Part shown: piece by piece, positions 8,415 through 16,324 of the stretch
Numbering within the stretch: the stretch's first letter is position 1
How the letters are laid out: every line of letters starts with the position of its first letter
Assembly (NCBI RefSeq): GCF_026241095.1
Contig: NZ_JAPFGB010000016.1
Location: 1 to 64,000 of the forward strand
DNA length: 64,000 bases
Direction of reading: 5' to 3'
DNA from: Saccharopolyspora sp. NFXS83
Lineage (GTDB): Bacteria; Actinomycetota; Actinomycetes; Mycobacteriales; Pseudonocardiaceae
The notes under the pieces: model-generated
Seen by the model: the letters and a program-made list of their open reading frames with translations, nothing else
Databases searched by the model: none
Told to the model about the DNA's origin: nothing
Position numbers and translations under genes: made by a program

Positions 8415-9143
8415 ATGTGCGGTCGTTACGCGGTGCGGCGTGACCCGGCGGCGCTGGCCGCGGAGTTCGACGCCGTCGACCGCTCCGAACGGCTCCTCGC
8501 GCCCGACTACAACGTCACGCCCACCAAGACGGTGCCGATCGTCGTCGAACGCGCCACCGGGACCGGCGTCGAGCGCAGCGTGCGGCCGGTGCGCTGGGGC
8601 CTCGTGCCCACCTGGGCCAAGGACGCCACCAGCGGGCCGCCGATGATCAACGCGCGGGCCGAGACGATCACGCAGAAGCCCGCCTACGCCGACTCGGCCG
8701 CGCGGCGGCGCTGCCTCATGCCCGCCACCGGCTGGTACGAGTGGAAACCCGGCGACCGCCGCAGGCAGCCCTACCTGTGCGCGCACCGCGACGGCGTCAG
8801 CCTCGCCATGGCCGCCGTGTTCTCCGCCTGGTGGGCCCCCGACAGCACGTCGGCACCCTTGGTGACCTGCGCCGTGGTCACCACCGACGCGGTCGGTGAA
8901 CTCGCCGGAGTGCACCACCGGATGCCGCTGGTGCTGCCGCGCGATGCGTGGGGGGACTGGCTCGATCCCGCGCGCACCGACGTCCGCGAACTGCTCGAAC
9001 CGGACCCGGGGATGCTCGGCGAGCTCACGCTCAGCACCGTGTCCAGCGATGTGAACAACATGCGCAACAACCGTCCCGACCTGCTGGAACCGGCCGAGCC
9101 GCTGCCCGAACCCGCCGAACAAGGGGCGCTGTTCGACTCATGA
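8415..9143 (+). CDS. SRAP-domain (HMCES/YedK) abasic-site protein, copy 2
   Basis: This second SRAP protein (242 residues) is a paralogue of the preceding one. The reading frame is open from a GTG at 8409, but the ATG at 8415 is chosen because it places the catalytic Cys at position 2 (MCGRYAVRR). Conserved blocks are [18 protein letters not shown] and HHRMPLVLP, so all active-site residues are retained. The copies differ at many positions, so the duplication is old. It is translated six bases after copy 1, and its stop overlaps the hydrolase gene by four bases (ATGA), making a three-gene operon. Confidence 0.94.
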   Translation: MCGRYAVRRDPAALAAEFDAVDRSERLLAPDYNVTPTKTVPIVVERATGTGVERSVRPVRWGLVPTWAKDATSGPPMINARAETITQKPAYADSAARRRCLMPATGWYEWKPGDRRRQPYLCAHRDGVSLAMAAVFSAWWAPDSTSAPLVTCAVVTTDAVGELAGVHHRMPLVLPRDAWGDWLDPARTDVRELLEPDPGMLGELTLSTVSSDVNNMRNNRPDLLEPAEPLPEPAEQGALFDS

Positions 9144-9751
9144 CGCGCGTTGAGCTCGACACTCCGCACGGGCCTGCACGGGCCGAACTGCACTGCGCCG
9201 AAGAGGGCCGTGCCGCGCTGCTGCTCGGGCACGGCGCCGGTGGTGGTGTCGCCGCGCCCGACCTGGTGGCGGTGACCCGCGCGGCCACCGACGCGGGCGT
9301 GCACGTCGCGTTGGTCGAGCAGCCCTACCGGGTCGCCGGCCGCAAGGCCCCGGCGCCGGCGCGCCAGCTCGACGCGGCGTGGCTGGCCGTCGCCGAAGAC
9401 CTCGGCGAACGCTGGTTCGCGGACCTGCCGTTGCTGTTCGGCGGCCGGTCCTCCGGTGCCAGGGTCGCCTGCCGCACGGCTGAGGCCGGTGCCGCCGCCG
9501 CGGTGCTCTGCCTCGCGTTCCCGCTGCACCCGCCGGGCAAGCCGGAGAAGTCGCGGCTCGGCGAGCTCGACGCCGTCGAACCGCCGGTGCTGGTGGTCCA
9601 GGGCGAGCGGGACGCCTTCGGCAAGCCCGAGCCCGCGCACCGCCGCGAGGTGGTGCTCGTCGCCGGGGACCACTCGCTGAAGGCCGACGTGGACGCCGTG
9701 TCCCGCGCGGCGCAGGAATGGCTCACCCGAGTCCTCCGCCTGCTGGACTGA
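9140..9751 (+). CDS. small alpha/beta hydrolase (KANL3/Tex30-like)
   Basis: This 203-residue alpha/beta hydrolase has an early GHGAGGG oxyanion loop. The nucleophile elbow is GRSSGA at about residues 113-118, and the acid lies in VQGERDAFG. The final His is in VAGDHSLK. Size and motifs fit the small dienelactone hydrolase-like family annotated as KANL3/Tex30-like; the substrate is unknown. It starts by ATGA overlap with the second SRAP gene, so it is co-translated with it. A functional link to DNA repair is suggested only by this linkage. A family A repeat begins 26 bases beyond the stop. Confidence 0.85.
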   Translation: MTRVELDTPHGPARAELHCAEEGRAALLLGHGAGGGVAAPDLVAVTRAATDAGVHVALVEQPYRVAGRKAPAPARQLDAAWLAVAEDLGERWFADLPLLFGGRSSGARVACRTAEAGAAAAVLCLAFPLHPPGKPEKSRLGELDAVEPPVLVVQGERDAFGKPEPAHRREVVLVAGDHSLKADVDAVSRAAQEWLTRVLRLLD

Positions 9752-9777
9752 CCCGCCACAGTCCCCGCCGCTGACGT

Positions 9778-9830
9778 GCGAGCAGGGGAGCCTCCCCGGC
9801 ATCGGTGCGAGGAAGGGAACCTTCCTGCCG
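9778..9830. repeat. family A palindromic repeat, site 1
   Basis: One full unit (AGGAAGGGAACCTTCCT at 9810-9826, flanked by GCG and GCC) is preceded by a diverged unit in the same orientation, GCGAGCAGGGGAGCCTCCCC, which keeps the internal symmetry with changed bases. The site lies in the 80-base gap between two convergent genes, where a terminator is expected. Confidence 0.75.
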
Positions 9831-9831
9831 C

Positions 9832-10308
9832 TCAGGAGGCGATGTCCGCGACGTGCGCGTCGAGCAGGCGGACCAGGTCCGCGGGGGCGAGTTCGATCTC
9901 CAGCCCGCGTCGTCCGGCGCTGCAGAAGATCGTGTCGAAGGCCTCCGCCGAGGCGTCCAGCACCACGGGCAGCCGCTTCTTCTGCCCGAGCGGTGAGATG
10001 CCGCCCGCCACGTATCCGGTGGCGCGTTCGGCGGCGCCCATGTCGGCCATCTTGGCCTTCTTGCCCCCGCAAGCGGCGGCGAGGGATTTGAGGTCGAGCT
10101 GCCCGGTGACGGGAACCACGCCGACCGCCAACGCGCCGTCGACGTCGGCGACGAGCGTCTTGAACACCCGCTCCGGCGGTCGTCCCAGCGCATCGGCGGC
10201 CTCCAGCCCGTAGGACTCGGCTCGCGGATCGTGCTCGTACGCGTGCACCTGGTGGGTGATGCGCTGCCTGGTCAGCAGCGCGGTCGCCGGTGTTCCCTTG
10301 CCTGCCAT
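9832..10308 (-). CDS. ybaK: Cys-tRNA(Pro)/Cys-tRNA(Cys) deacylase, YbaK/EbsC type
   Basis: This 158-residue protein has the YbaK/EbsC aminoacyl-tRNA editing fold, which hydrolyses cysteine from mischarged tRNA(Pro). Supporting features are the N-terminal [11 protein letters not shown] strand, [12 protein letters not shown] (the catalytic Lys in VFKTL), the [21 protein letters not shown] block, and [21 protein letters not shown], the family's most conserved loop. The ATG start gives the usual family length. It converges on the hydrolase gene across a family A repeat and is divergent from sigR. Confidence 0.93.
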   Translation of the reverse strand: MAGKGTPATALLTRQRITHQVHAYEHDPRAESYGLEAADALGRPPERVFKTLVADVDGALAVGVVPVTGQLDLKSLAAACGGKKAKMADMGAAERATGYVAGGISPLGQKKRLPVVLDASAEAFDTIFCSAGRRGLEIELAPADLVRLLDAHVADIAS

Positions 10309-10327
10309 GGCGTTGACCTTAGAAGCA

Positions 10328-10353
10328 GGAATATCGACCGCACCCGCCACGTT
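10328..10353 (+). promoter_or_regulatory. SigR-type promoter upstream of sigR
   Basis: GGAAT at 10328-10332 is followed by exactly 18 bases and GTT at 10351-10353. This is the consensus for SigR/SigH of Streptomyces and Mycobacterium (GGAAY-N18/19-GTT). It lies about 180 bases upstream of the sigR GTG start and points to it, as expected for autoregulation. Transcription would begin near 10360. Confidence 0.8.
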
Positions 10354-10533
10354 GCACGGACCGTGACGGAGTTGACGAACACTTGCGTACTCGAACGGCA
10401 GCAGAACCTGCCCGAGCGCTCCGATGCAGGTGAGCGGGGCATCGGACGGGTATCCTCGAAGTGGGTCCATGCGCAGGACGGCATGGGTTCGTCGCCAGCA
10501 GCCACCTCTTCCTGGCGGCGGGAAAGGAACCCG

Positions 10534-11196
10534 GTGGCCAACACCCCGGACCAAGCCGGCACGACGGACACCGCAGCCGCGGCCGTCGAGCAGGATCAGG
10601 TCGAGGAGACCGATCAGCAGCGCATGGCCCGTTTCGAGCGGGACGCGATGCCGCTGCTGGACCAGCTCTACGGCGCCGCGCTGCGGATGACCCGCAACGC
10701 GCCCGACGCCGAGGACCTCGTGCAGGAGACGTACTTGAAGGCCTACTCGGCGTTCAAGTCCTTCAAGCAGGGCACGAACCTGAAGGCGTGGCTGTACCGC
10801 ATCCTCACCAACACCTACATCAACGGCTACCGCAAGCGGCAGCGCCAGCCGCAGCAGCAGCCGACCGACGAGATCGCCGACTGGCAGCTCGCGCAGGCCG
10901 AGAACCACACGTCGACGGGGTTGCGGTCGGCCGAGGTCGAGGCCTTGGACCGGCTGCCGGACTCGGACGTGAAGAACGCGCTGCAACAGCTCGCCGAAGA
11001 GTTCCGCATGGTCGTCTACTTGGCCGATGTGGAAGGCTTCGCGTACAAGGAGATCGCCGAGATCATGGGCACGCCCATCGGTACGGTGATGTCGCGTCTG
11101 CACCGCGGCCGTCGGCAGCTGCGCGACATGCTCACCGATGTGGCGCGTGACCGTGGTTTCCTCAGGGAGAAAAAGCAGGAGGTGAGCACCTCGTGA
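10534..11196 (+). CDS. sigR: RNA polymerase sigma factor SigR (thiol-stress ECF sigma)
   Basis: This 220-residue group IV sigma factor has region 2 ([20 protein letters not shown] and [18 protein letters not shown]) and region 4 ([33 protein letters not shown]). The immediate partner gene encodes an RsrA-type zinc anti-sigma factor, which identifies it as SigR/SigH controlling the disulphide-stress regulon. The GTG start has AAAGGA five bases upstream. The frame stays open to the left with no stop, including a TTG at 10372 and an ATG at 10483, so longer isoforms are possible. The stop overlaps rsrA (GTGA). The gene has its own SigR-type promoter at 10328. Confidence 0.96.
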   Translation: MANTPDQAGTTDTAAAAVEQDQVEETDQQRMARFERDAMPLLDQLYGAALRMTRNAPDAEDLVQETYLKAYSAFKSFKQGTNLKAWLYRILTNTYINGYRKRQRQPQQQPTDEIADWQLAQAENHTSTGLRSAEVEALDRLPDSDVKNALQQLAEEFRMVVYLADVEGFAYKEIAEIMGTPIGTVMSRLHRGRRQLRDMLTDVARDRGFLREKKQEVSTS

Positions 11197-11531
11197 CATG
11201 TGACGGGCATGACGAGGCGTCCTGCGAGGACGTGCTCGCCGAGGTGTGGCTGTTCCTGGACAACGAGTGCAACCAGGTCCGCCGCGAAGCGCTGCAGGAA
11301 CATCTCGACGAGTGCGGCAGCTGCCTGGAGCACTACGGCATCGAGGAGCACCTCAAGGAGTTGCTGCACCGCAAGTGCGGCGGGGAGCACGCTCCCTCGG
11401 ACCTGAAGGAGCGGTTGCGCACCTCGATTCGCGACACCGTGCTCCGGCAGGCGGACGTGACCGTCGAACGCGGCCCGGAGGGCACCTCGGTCGAGGTGCG
11501 GGCCAAGAAGCGGACCACACCCGTCGAGTAA
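11193..11531 (+). CDS. rsrA: zinc-binding redox anti-sigma factor RsrA
   Basis: This 112-residue anti-sigma factor releases SigR when its zinc-site cysteines are oxidised. The ZAS signature HLDECGSC gives His37, Cys41 and Cys44, and Cys3, Cys11 and Cys62 also fall at the positions known from Streptomyces coelicolor RsrA. Position 61 is Lys, where the Streptomyces protein has a second adjacent Cys. The GTG start overlaps the sigR stop (GTGA), ensuring coupled, balanced synthesis. The C-terminal third (after about 80) is charged and poorly conserved. A strong terminator follows 15 bases after the stop. Confidence 0.96.
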   Translation: MTCDGHDEASCEDVLAEVWLFLDNECNQVRREALQEHLDECGSCLEHYGIEEHLKELLHRKCGGEHAPSDLKERLRTSIRDTVLRQADVTVERGPEGTSVEVRAKKRTTPVE

Positions 11532-11546
11532 TCAGGCGCGATGACG

Positions 11547-11578
11547 AAGAGCCCCGGACCGACTGGTCCGGGGCTCTT
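11547..11578 (+). terminator. sigR-rsrA terminator
   Basis: A 14-bp perfect stem (AAGAGCCCCGGACC with its complement) closes on a GACT tetraloop. It lies between rsrA and the convergent bL37 gene and can serve both strands. Confidence 0.85.
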
Positions 11579-11612
11579 GCCTGTGTGCGGCGCGCGGAGC
11601 GCGGCCGTCACG

Positions 11613-11690
11613 TCAGCTGCCGTTGGGGCGCTTGCCGTGGTTGGCCTTGTTCTTGCGCCGGTCCTTCTTCTTGCGGGAACGCTTTCCCAT
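11613..11690 (-). CDS. 50S ribosomal protein bL37 (25 residues)
   Basis: A 25-codon gene encodes a very basic peptide: MGKRSRKKKDRRKNK at the N-terminus and KANHGKRPNGS at the end. The pattern of Arg/Lys repeats followed by KANHGKRPN is that of bL37, the small actinobacterial large-subunit protein found in mycobacterial ribosome structures. The start is supported by GGGAGGGG five bases before the ATG. It converges with rsrA across the terminator. Its small size makes it easy to miss. The assignment rests on my memory of the bL37 sequence, not a database search. Confidence 0.82.
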   Translation of the reverse strand: MGKRSRKKKDRRKNKANHGKRPNGS

Positions 11691-11870
11691 GTGGACCCCT
11701 CCCTCGCGTCGTCCCACCGCTGCGGCGCGGGGCCGCGGGCGGGGATTGTGGTCTCTTGCAGAGTTCTGGCTGTTTAGTCTCGCATGTGCACCACCTGGTG
11801 CCGTTGGGTGGCCCGGGACGTGGTTTCCTTGACGCGGGGCCCGTAACGGGTCTGCCGCAAAGGGGAGATC

Positions 11871-12089
11871 GTGGCTGAAGAGATCCGCGCCGAGATGGTG
11901 GCCAACGTCATGACCGTCTCGATCGCCGAGGGCGACACCGTCCACGACGGTGACGCGCTGGTCTTGCTCGAGTCGATGAAGATGGAGATCCCCGTACTGA
12001 CCGAGGCCGCGGGCACGGTGAGTTCGGTGGCGGTGCGCGCCGGCGACGTCGTGCAGGAGGGCGACCTCATCGCGGTCGTCGATTCCTGA
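11871..12089 (+). CDS. stand-alone biotin/lipoyl carrier protein
   Basis: This 72-residue protein is a single biotinyl domain with the site ESMKM (Lys37) and the second half-domain signature AGDVVQEGDLIAVVD. It can be biotinylated by BirA; the carboxylase it serves is not evident because no carboxylase gene is nearby. It matches the small biotinylated protein TB7.3 (Rv3221c), which I recall in the same place, between the anti-sigma factor and pdtaS in Mycobacterium. The GTG start has AAGGGGAG four bases upstream. The pdtaS-like gene starts 13 bases after the stop. Confidence 0.92.
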   Translation: MAEEIRAEMVANVMTVSIAEGDTVHDGDALVLLESMKMEIPVLTEAAGTVSSVAVRAGDVVQEGDLIAVVDS

Positions 12090-12102
12090 CCGAAGGAGCG
12101 CC

Positions 12103-13596
12103 TTGTCGACGCTGAGTGACCTGCTGGCCGAGCACACCGGTTTGTCCGGGGCCGCTGCCGACCACCTTCAGCTGGTCGTAGCGGAGTGGCAGTTGTTGTC
12201 GGACCTGTCGTTCGCCGACTTCCTGCTGTGGGTTCCGGTCGGCCCGGAAGGTGCCATCGAGGAGCGCTTCCTGTGCGTGGCGCAGGCGCGGCCGACGACG
12301 GCGCCCACCGCGCACCCGGAGGACGTGGTCTCCACCGAGGTCACCCCCGAGGAGCATCCGCAGCTGCGGCGCGCCGCGCTGGAAGGGCGGATCTGCCGGG
12401 AAGAGGATCCGCGCTGGCACCTGGGAGTGCCGGTGCGCCGCGAGACGATCCCGGTGAAGCTGGACCAGGAGATCGTCGCGGTGCTGAGCCGGGACACGAA
12501 CCTGGCGGTGCCGCGGGTCCCGAGCCCGCTGGAGATCTCCTACCTGGGCAGCGCCGCTGACCTGTGCCAGATGGTCGCCGACGGCACGTTCCCCACCCCG
12601 GAGCCCGCTCCAGACGTGCACACGAGCCCGCGTGTCGGCGACGGCCTGGTCCGGGTGGACGCCTCGGGGACCGTGGTGTTCGCGAGCCCCAACGCGTTGT
12701 CGGCGTACCACCGGATGGGCCACGCCGCGGATCTGGTCGGCGTGCAGCTCGCGCCGCTGACCAGGTCGCTGCTGTCCGATCCGTTCGACGCGGACGAGGT
12801 GGCGCAGCGGGTGCGCCGCGCGGTGTCCGGTGAGCCGAGCATGCGCATGGAGGCCGAGGCCCGCGGTGCGACCGTGCTGTTCCGGGCGTTGCCGCTGCAG
12901 CCGCGCGGCCAGGTCGCGGGCGCGCTGGTGCTGGTCCGGGACGTCACCGAGGTCAAGCGCCGGGACCGGGCGTTGATGTCGAAGGACGCCACGATCCGCG
13001 AAATCCACCACCGGGTGAAGAACAACCTGCAGACGGTGGCGGCGTTGCTGCGGTTGCAGTCGCGGCGCACCGGGAACTCGGAGGCGCGGCTCGCGCTGGA
13101 CGAGTCGGTGCGGCGGGTCACGTCGATCGCGCTCGTGCACGAGACGCTGTCGATGTCGGTGGACGAACGCGTCGACCTCGACGACGTCGTGGACCGGGTG
13201 ATCCCGATGATGAGCGATGTCGCGGTGGCCGAGACCGGCGTGAAGGTGAGCCGGGAGGGACGCTTCGGGGTGGTGTCCGCCGAGCTGGCGACGCCGCTGG
13301 TGATGGTGCTGACCGAGCTGGTGCAGAACGCGTTCGAGCACGCCTTCCCGGAGGGAACCGGGGGAGAGGTCGTCGTGCAGGCGGAGCGTTCGGCGCGCTG
13401 GCTGGACGTGGTCATCTCTGACGACGGTCAAGGCCTGCCGAAGGGTTTCTCCCTCGAGCGCGCCGAACGTCTCGGCCTGCAGATCGTGCGAACCCTCGTC
13501 GAGTCTGAGCTGCGGGGTTCGTTGAGCTTGCGCGGTCGGGGTCGGCAGCGCGGTACGGAAGCAGTGTTGCGCGTTCCGTTGAAGTACCGCCGCTGA
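12103..13596 (+). CDS. pdtaS: sensor histidine kinase, PdtaS type
   Basis: This 497-residue soluble kinase has an N-terminal GAF-like domain (about 15-160), a PAS domain (about 175-285), and a HisKA_2 dimerisation domain with the phospho-acceptor in IREIHHRVKNNLQTVAALL (His about 301). The HATPase_c domain follows, with LTELVQNAFEHAF (N box), DDGQGLPKG (G1) and LGLQIVRTLV (G2). This arrangement and location identify it with PdtaS, which signals to the RNA-binding antiterminator PdtaR; no pdtaR-like gene is in the window. There are no membrane segments, so it senses a cytoplasmic signal. The start is TTG with a strong GAAGGAG four bases upstream. Confidence 0.93.
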   Translation: MSTLSDLLAEHTGLSGAAADHLQLVVAEWQLLSDLSFADFLLWVPVGPEGAIEERFLCVAQARPTTAPTAHPEDVVSTEVTPEEHPQLRRAALEGRICREEDPRWHLGVPVRRETIPVKLDQEIVAVLSRDTNLAVPRVPSPLEISYLGSAADLCQMVADGTFPTPEPAPDVHTSPRVGDGLVRVDASGTVVFASPNALSAYHRMGHAADLVGVQLAPLTRSLLSDPFDADEVAQRVRRAVSGEPSMRMEAEARGATVLFRALPLQPRGQVAGALVLVRDVTEVKRRDRALMSKDATIREIHHRVKNNLQTVAALLRLQSRRTGNSEARLALDESVRRVTSIALVHETLSMSVDERVDLDDVVDRVIPMMSDVAVAETGVKVSREGRFGVVSAELATPLVMVLTELVQNAFEHAFPEGTGGEVVVQAERSARWLDVVISDDGQGLPKGFSLERAERLGLQIVRTLVESELRGSLSLRGRGRQRGTEAVLRVPLKYRR

Positions 13597-13843
13597 AGCC
13601 CTGACGCCGCAAGCGCGTCGATCGGGTCGGCAAGCCTTTTACGGGGTGGCCTGCCTGGGGTCGGTCCGCTCGGTCAGTGCGCCTTGGGGGTGGCCGCTGG
13701 CCGGCATCGACGCTGATCGACCCCGGTTCTCGTCGGGGATGTGCTGTTGTTCGACGACCGCCGTGTGGGTCGTCCGGGGGGTAGCGCGGGGTCGGCCGGA
13801 AAGCTTGTGGGCCGACCCACTACGCTGTCAGCAGGTCCGCTGC

Positions 13844-14101
13844 TCAGGCGTTGGTACGAGCCACCCGAGTGCGCGAGCTGCGACGCTTGAGGGCACGCCG
13901 CTCGTCCTCGCTCATGCCGCCCCAGACACCGGCGTCCTGGCCGCTCTCCAGTGCCCACGCCAGGCACTCGGAGGCAACGGGGCAACGCCGACACACGGCT
14001 TTCGCCTCGGCGATCTGCAGCAGCGCAGGACCGCTGTTCCCAACGGGGAAGAACAGCTCCGGGTCCTCGTCACGGCAAACCGCATCGTGGCGCCAGTCCA
14101 T
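13844..14101 (-). CDS. whiB1: WhiB-family iron-sulphur regulator, WhiB1 type
   Basis: This 85-residue protein has the four [4Fe-4S] cysteines (Cys9 in DAVCRDEDP, then CRRCPVASEC) and the GVWGGMSEDERRALKRR turn and basic tail of WhiB proteins. Length and sequence match WhiB1, an essential nitric-oxide-sensitive regulator that binds the primary sigma factor. The ATG at 14101 is preferred because AAGGA lies three bases upstream and it gives the family length; an in-frame ATG ten codons earlier exists. Two identical CRP-like sites lie 59-103 bases upstream. The gene is convergent to pdtaS. Confidence 0.95.
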   Translation of the reverse strand: MDWRHDAVCRDEDPELFFPVGNSGPALLQIAEAKAVCRRCPVASECLAWALESGQDAGVWGGMSEDERRALKRRSSRTRVARTNA

Positions 14102-14159
14102 GATTCCTTGCTCCTCGCTAGGCACGCACATGGCGCGCCGGTAGTTCGTTCGGGGTGTT

Positions 14160-14175
14160 TGTGAATGCTTTCACG
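14160..14175. promoter_or_regulatory. CRP-like site, whiB1-proximal
   Basis: TGTGAATGCTTTCACG matches the CRP/Cmr pattern TGTGA-N6-TCACA with one mismatch. It lies 59 bases upstream of the whiB1 start. In M. tuberculosis the whiB1 promoter is also controlled by CRP through two sites. Confidence 0.72.
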
Positions 14176-14188
14176 GAGTCCGTGTGCT

Positions 14189-14204
14189 TGTGAATGCTTT
14201 CACG
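14189..14204. promoter_or_regulatory. CRP-like site, whiB1-distal
   Basis: This is an exact repeat of the 16-base site at 14160, with centres 29 bp apart (nearly three helical turns), so two dimers could bind on one face of the DNA. Confidence 0.72.
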
Positions 14205-14345
14205 AACTGCCGTGATGTCAAGAGTTCGATCTCGTGCCGTGAGCCAACTCACCTGAAAGATCGACGGCTCTTGACCAGCGGTTTCGAATGATCGCTGGTC
14301 ACGGACGGGGTCGTCGATCAGCGATCGTGGTCCGTTACGAGAAGG

Positions 14346-15269
14346 TTATACGGCGACCCGCAGCGCGTCCGGGACCGAAACGAACTCGATCACCGAGCGC
14401 TCGCCAAGGTTGTCGCCGTCCACCTGCAGACGCAACGGCTCCTGACAGGCTACGTGGATGTAGTCGACATCTGCACGTCGCAGCGCGTTTCTTCCGTGTG
14501 GTTTAGCTCTACCGCGGAGCATCTGCGCTATGTATCGCAACACAACGTAAGCGTTCATGTCGCTGAGCGAGAACACGCCCAGCCCGGTGTCGAACGTGGT
14601 GTCCGGGTTCATCCGCATCGGCCGCGAACCCAGGTAGGTCCACGGGTCGGTGTTGGCCACGAACGCGGTGTGCAGGCCGGTGGTGGGCGGCTCGTCGCCG
14701 ACCCGAACGGTGATCTGCGGGGCCTGGCGGGACATGCGGAAATAGCAGCTCAGGGCGGTGCGGGCGTAGAGCGCGGGGGTGACGTTGCGGCCTCGGCCGC
14801 GGAGCTGCTCGACTTCGGCGACCACGTCGGCGTCCCAGCCGACGCCGGCGTTGAAGGTGAACCAGCGGTCGTTGGCCTTGCCGAGTCCGACGAGCCTGCT
14901 GCTGTCGGAGGCGATGGCCTGCAACAACCGGTGGGTGGCCTCGATCGGATCCTTGGGCAGGCCGAGGGCGCGGGCGAACACGTTCGCCGATCCGCCGGGC
15001 ACCACGCCGAGCCTGGGCATCCGGTGCTCGGGTCGCGGGTCGCTGAGCATGCCGTTGACGACTTCGTTCACCGTGCCGTCGCCGCCGTGCGCGATGACCA
15101 GGTCGATGTCGTCGGCGACCGCGGCTCTGGCGGCGTCGGCGGCATGTCCCCGGTACCGGGTCTGCACGACCTCCAGTTTCACCACGTCGGCCAAGGCGTG
15201 GGCCAACACGTCCCGCCTGGCCGCGGTGGTCGAGGTCGCCTGCGGATTGACGACAAGCACGGCGCGCAC
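14346..15269 (-). CDS. diacylglycerol kinase family lipid kinase
   Basis: This 307-residue protein belongs to the DagK/YegS/sphingosine kinase fold. Motif AHGGDGTVNEVVNG (ATP binding, GGDGT) is at about 68-81 and PGGSANVFARALGLP at about 98-112; a third conserved block is NAGVGWDADVV. It should phosphorylate a lipid such as diacylglycerol at the inner membrane face, though it has no membrane helix. The GTG start at 15269 directly precedes RAVLVVNPQA, the first strand of the fold. The ribosome binding site is weak. I recall a lipid kinase gene near whiB1 in mycobacteria as well. Confidence 0.9.
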   Translation of the reverse strand: MRAVLVVNPQATSTTAARRDVLAHALADVVKLEVVQTRYRGHAADAARAAVADDIDLVIAHGGDGTVNEVVNGMLSDPRPEHRMPRLGVVPGGSANVFARALGLPKDPIEATHRLLQAIASDSSRLVGLGKANDRWFTFNAGVGWDADVVAEVEQLRGRGRNVTPALYARTALSCYFRMSRQAPQITVRVGDEPPTTGLHTAFVANTDPWTYLGSRPMRMNPDTTFDTGLGVFSLSDMNAYVVLRYIAQMLRGRAKPHGRNALRRADVDYIHVACQEPLRLQVDGDNLGERSVIEFVSVPDALRVAV

Positions 15270-15775
15270 GACTCGCAGCCTAGGCGAGGTGGTCCCGCCG
15301 GTTCGTGCGGCGGTGGTCTCACCTGGGTCGGATCTGGGTTCTCCTCCCGGTCGGACGCACGGGACGGAGCGGGATGCCGTGATCCCCGTCGACGGAACCG
15401 GCGGCGGGCTGAGACACCGTGCGGGCGGCGCGTCGCGCTGCCGTCCCGCGTCGTGGTGCGCCTCGCCGGTCACGGTCGTCGACCTGCGGCACCGGCTTCG
15501 CGAGGGCGCGCAACCCCGGAGCGCACCCGCGCGAGTCGCCGGCTCCGGCAGAGCGCGGAACGGATCGGTGGGACACCCCGTTGCCCACGACCGCCGCACC
15601 TGCCATGTGAGGATCTTCGCGCTCGTGCCCGGCCCGAGCCATGCGGCGTTCGGGCGGTATTACCCTGAAAAGTGCACACGCAGAGTCACGATCGGTGGTA
15701 GGGCCCGGTGTCCGGTGTTCGCCGCGGAATGTGACCTGCACCGCAGTCAGTCCGAGTTTGAAAGGCGATGCCGCC
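15270..15775. other. 506-base intergenic region
   Basis: This lies between the starts of two divergent genes, so it must hold both promoters. I see no convincing gene, repeat or strong hairpin. The frames that stay open here have no ribosome binding site and no recognisable product. The stretch at 15655-15690 is relatively AT-rich and is the best place for a promoter of the rightward membrane protein gene, but no clear -35/-10 pair stands out. Confidence 0.4.
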
Positions 15776-16213
15776 GTGCCGCCCTCCGCTCCTCCGCGCA
15801 CCGTGCGCATCGCCGCCGCCCTCACGATCGCCGAGGCGGTGGCGGGTCTCGCCTTCGCCGTGGCGTTGCTGGTGCGCACCACCGCCTCCGATCTCGGCGC
15901 GGTGAACACGCTGGACCGCACCGACACGTTCGCCGAGGCCGGGTACTTCGCGATCATCTCGCTGGCAGTGCTCGCCGCGGGGATCGGCATGTGGCAGGGC
16001 AGGCATTGGGCGCGCACGCCCGCGCTGCTGCTGCAGCTGATCCTGATCGGGATCGCCTGGTACGCGATCGGGCCGTCGAAGCAGCCGCTGATCGGGTTCG
16101 CGATCGCGGTTCCGCCGGTGGCCGTGCTGTGGCTGATGTTCAACCGGCAAGGCCGGACGTGGTCGCTGTACGGGCGTCCCGGGCTCGGCGGCGACGGTTC
16201 CGGCAAGGACTGA
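15776..16213 (+). CDS. four-helix integral membrane protein
   Basis: The 145-residue product has four predicted transmembrane helices: about 8-30 (AAALTIAEAVAGLAFAVALL), 47-66 (AIISLAVLAAGIGMW), 74-93 (LLLQLILIGIAWYAIG) and 100-120 (GFAIAVPPVAVLWLMF). The second loop contains WQGRHWARTPA, a basic cytoplasmic turn. It resembles small actinobacterial membrane proteins of unknown function. The GTG start is chosen because it just precedes the first helix and AAAGG lies ten bases upstream; the frame is open further left, but that part does not look protein-like. No neighbour suggests a role. Confidence 0.72.
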   Translation: MPPSAPPRTVRIAAALTIAEAVAGLAFAVALLVRTTASDLGAVNTLDRTDTFAEAGYFAIISLAVLAAGIGMWQGRHWARTPALLLQLILIGIAWYAIGPSKQPLIGFAIAVPPVAVLWLMFNRQGRTWSLYGRPGLGGDGSGKD

Positions 16214-16263
16214 CGCCGGCTTCCGGAGCCCGGAGTCCGGGCGCTGATTCGGCTTGAGCGCGC

Positions 16264-16307
16264 TGGAACCGCTTCGTCGCGAGGATCTTTCCGCGGAAGC
16301 GGTTCCA
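16264..16307. terminator. hairpin between convergent genes
   Basis: TGGAACCGCTTC at 16264-16275 pairs perfectly with 16296-16307 around a 20-base loop. It lies between the 3' ends of the membrane protein and GNAT genes and probably terminates both. Confidence 0.6.
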
Positions 16308-16324
16308 AGGCGGCAGCGAGCGGC

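Noticed and set aside
15319-16308. Leftward open frame covering the membrane protein gene and its upstream gap
   Set aside because: It overlaps a gene with clear transmembrane helices and has no ribosome binding site or recognisable product.
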